Positions 6,778-6,948 of a stretch of 6,948 nucleotides of DNA are shown here, piece by piece. Position 1 is the stretch's first letter; each line of letters begins with the position of its first letter. The position numbers were made by a program, and so were the translations under genes. The stretch comes from Alphaproteobacteria bacterium (lineage in GTDB: Bacteria; Pseudomonadota; Alphaproteobacteria; Caulobacterales; Parvularculaceae). Location: positions 1-6,948 of the forward strand of contig JAUIEG010000137.1 of the NCBI GenBank assembly GCA_030428745.1, written 5' to 3'. The notes under the pieces are model-generated. The model saw only the letters and a program-made list of their open reading frames with translations. It was not told the origin of the DNA and did not search any database.

Positions 6778-6783
6778 AGAAGG
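6778..6783 (+). promoter_or_regulatory. Ribosome binding site for the right-edge gene
   Basis: AGAAGG lies 9 bases before the ATG at 6793 and is the main support for calling that short, truncated gene. No clear -35/-10 pair was recognised in 6690-6777. Confidence 0.5.
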
Positions 6784-6792
6784 TTCCGACCC

Positions 6793-6948
6793 ATGCTGAC
6801 GCTTCTTCTCGCCGCGTTTTTATCCTCGTCAAAATCGGAGATCCCGCCCGATGTCTGGGACTGCGAAAACACGGTCGAGGTCTGGTGCGCGGTGGACGGG
6901 TGCGCAGCCCAGCCCGATGGTGAAATGACGCCCATGTCGATCACGGCG
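6793..6948 (+). CDS. Small cysteine-containing, probably exported protein; 3' end beyond window
   Basis: An open frame starts at ATG 6793 and runs uninterrupted for 52 codons to the window edge. The first residues MLTLLLAAFLSSS form a short hydrophobic segment like the core of a signal peptide, though with no positive charge ahead of it. After it come acidic and aromatic residues and three cysteines, C24 (VWDCENTVEVW context), C32 and C37 (WCAVDGC), which could form disulfides in the periplasm. I do not recognise a defined family. It resembles short uncharacterised secreted proteins of alphaproteobacteria only in general style, and no function can be assigned. It is separated from the Mo-hydroxylase operon by the oppositely oriented tRNA and is probably an independent transcription unit. 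Support is the ribosome site, the GC-biased third codon positions and the signal-like start. Confidence 0.6.
   Translation, partial: MLTLLLAAFLSSSKSEIPPDVWDCENTVEVWCAVDGCAAQPDGEMTPMSITA

Overview
The window looks like a GC-rich (roughly 60% by eye) proteobacterial chromosome, most likely an alphaproteobacterium. The reasons are the base composition, the gene families, a tRNA-Ala(CGC) with an encoded CCA, and a TTGACA-type -35 with a weak -10 ahead of the tRNA. A finer placement cannot be supported. Nothing looks like a phage, transposon, CRISPR array or plasmid; it reads as catabolic or accessory chromosome.

Layout. At 1-371 (+) is the 3' end of an ATP-grasp ligase of the RimK-related alpha-L-glutamate-ligase-like family, cut by the left edge. 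It converges, with a 5-bp gap, on a two-gene minus-strand operon. That operon is a coniferyl-aldehyde-dehydrogenase-type ALDH (3442 down to 2000) followed 6 bp later by an FAD-dependent GMC-family alcohol dehydrogenase (1993 down to 377). A 233-bp divergent intergenic region holds a good minus-strand promoter. Beyond it lies a plus-strand pair encoding a periplasmic molybdenum hydroxylase of the isoquinoline 1-oxidoreductase type: the large Mo subunit (3676-5916), which carries a twin-arginine signal plus a lipobox, then the [2Fe-2S] small subunit (5953-6420). Next comes a tRNA-Ala(CGC) on the minus strand (6527-6602) with a candidate promoter upstream of it. At the right edge, from 6793 (+), is the start of a small cysteine-containing, probably exported protein that runs off the window.

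How the genes may work together. The GMC enzyme and the ALDH form a plausible alcohol to aldehyde to acid relay, with the GMC enzyme passing electrons from FAD to a quinone or other carrier and the ALDH using NAD(P)+. The divergent Mo hydroxylase would hydroxylate an N-heterocycle or oxidise an aldehyde in the periplasm, probably passing electrons to a cytochrome c not encoded here. The shared intergenic region suggests, but does not prove, that the two units serve one catabolic route. No regulator, transporter, XdhC/CoxI-type maturation factor or cytochrome is in the window. I found no completely new system. The most worthwhile leads are the Tat-lipoprotein prediction for the Mo subunit and a pair of identical TTGCATTGC elements at the ALDH promoter and early ALDH coding sequence.
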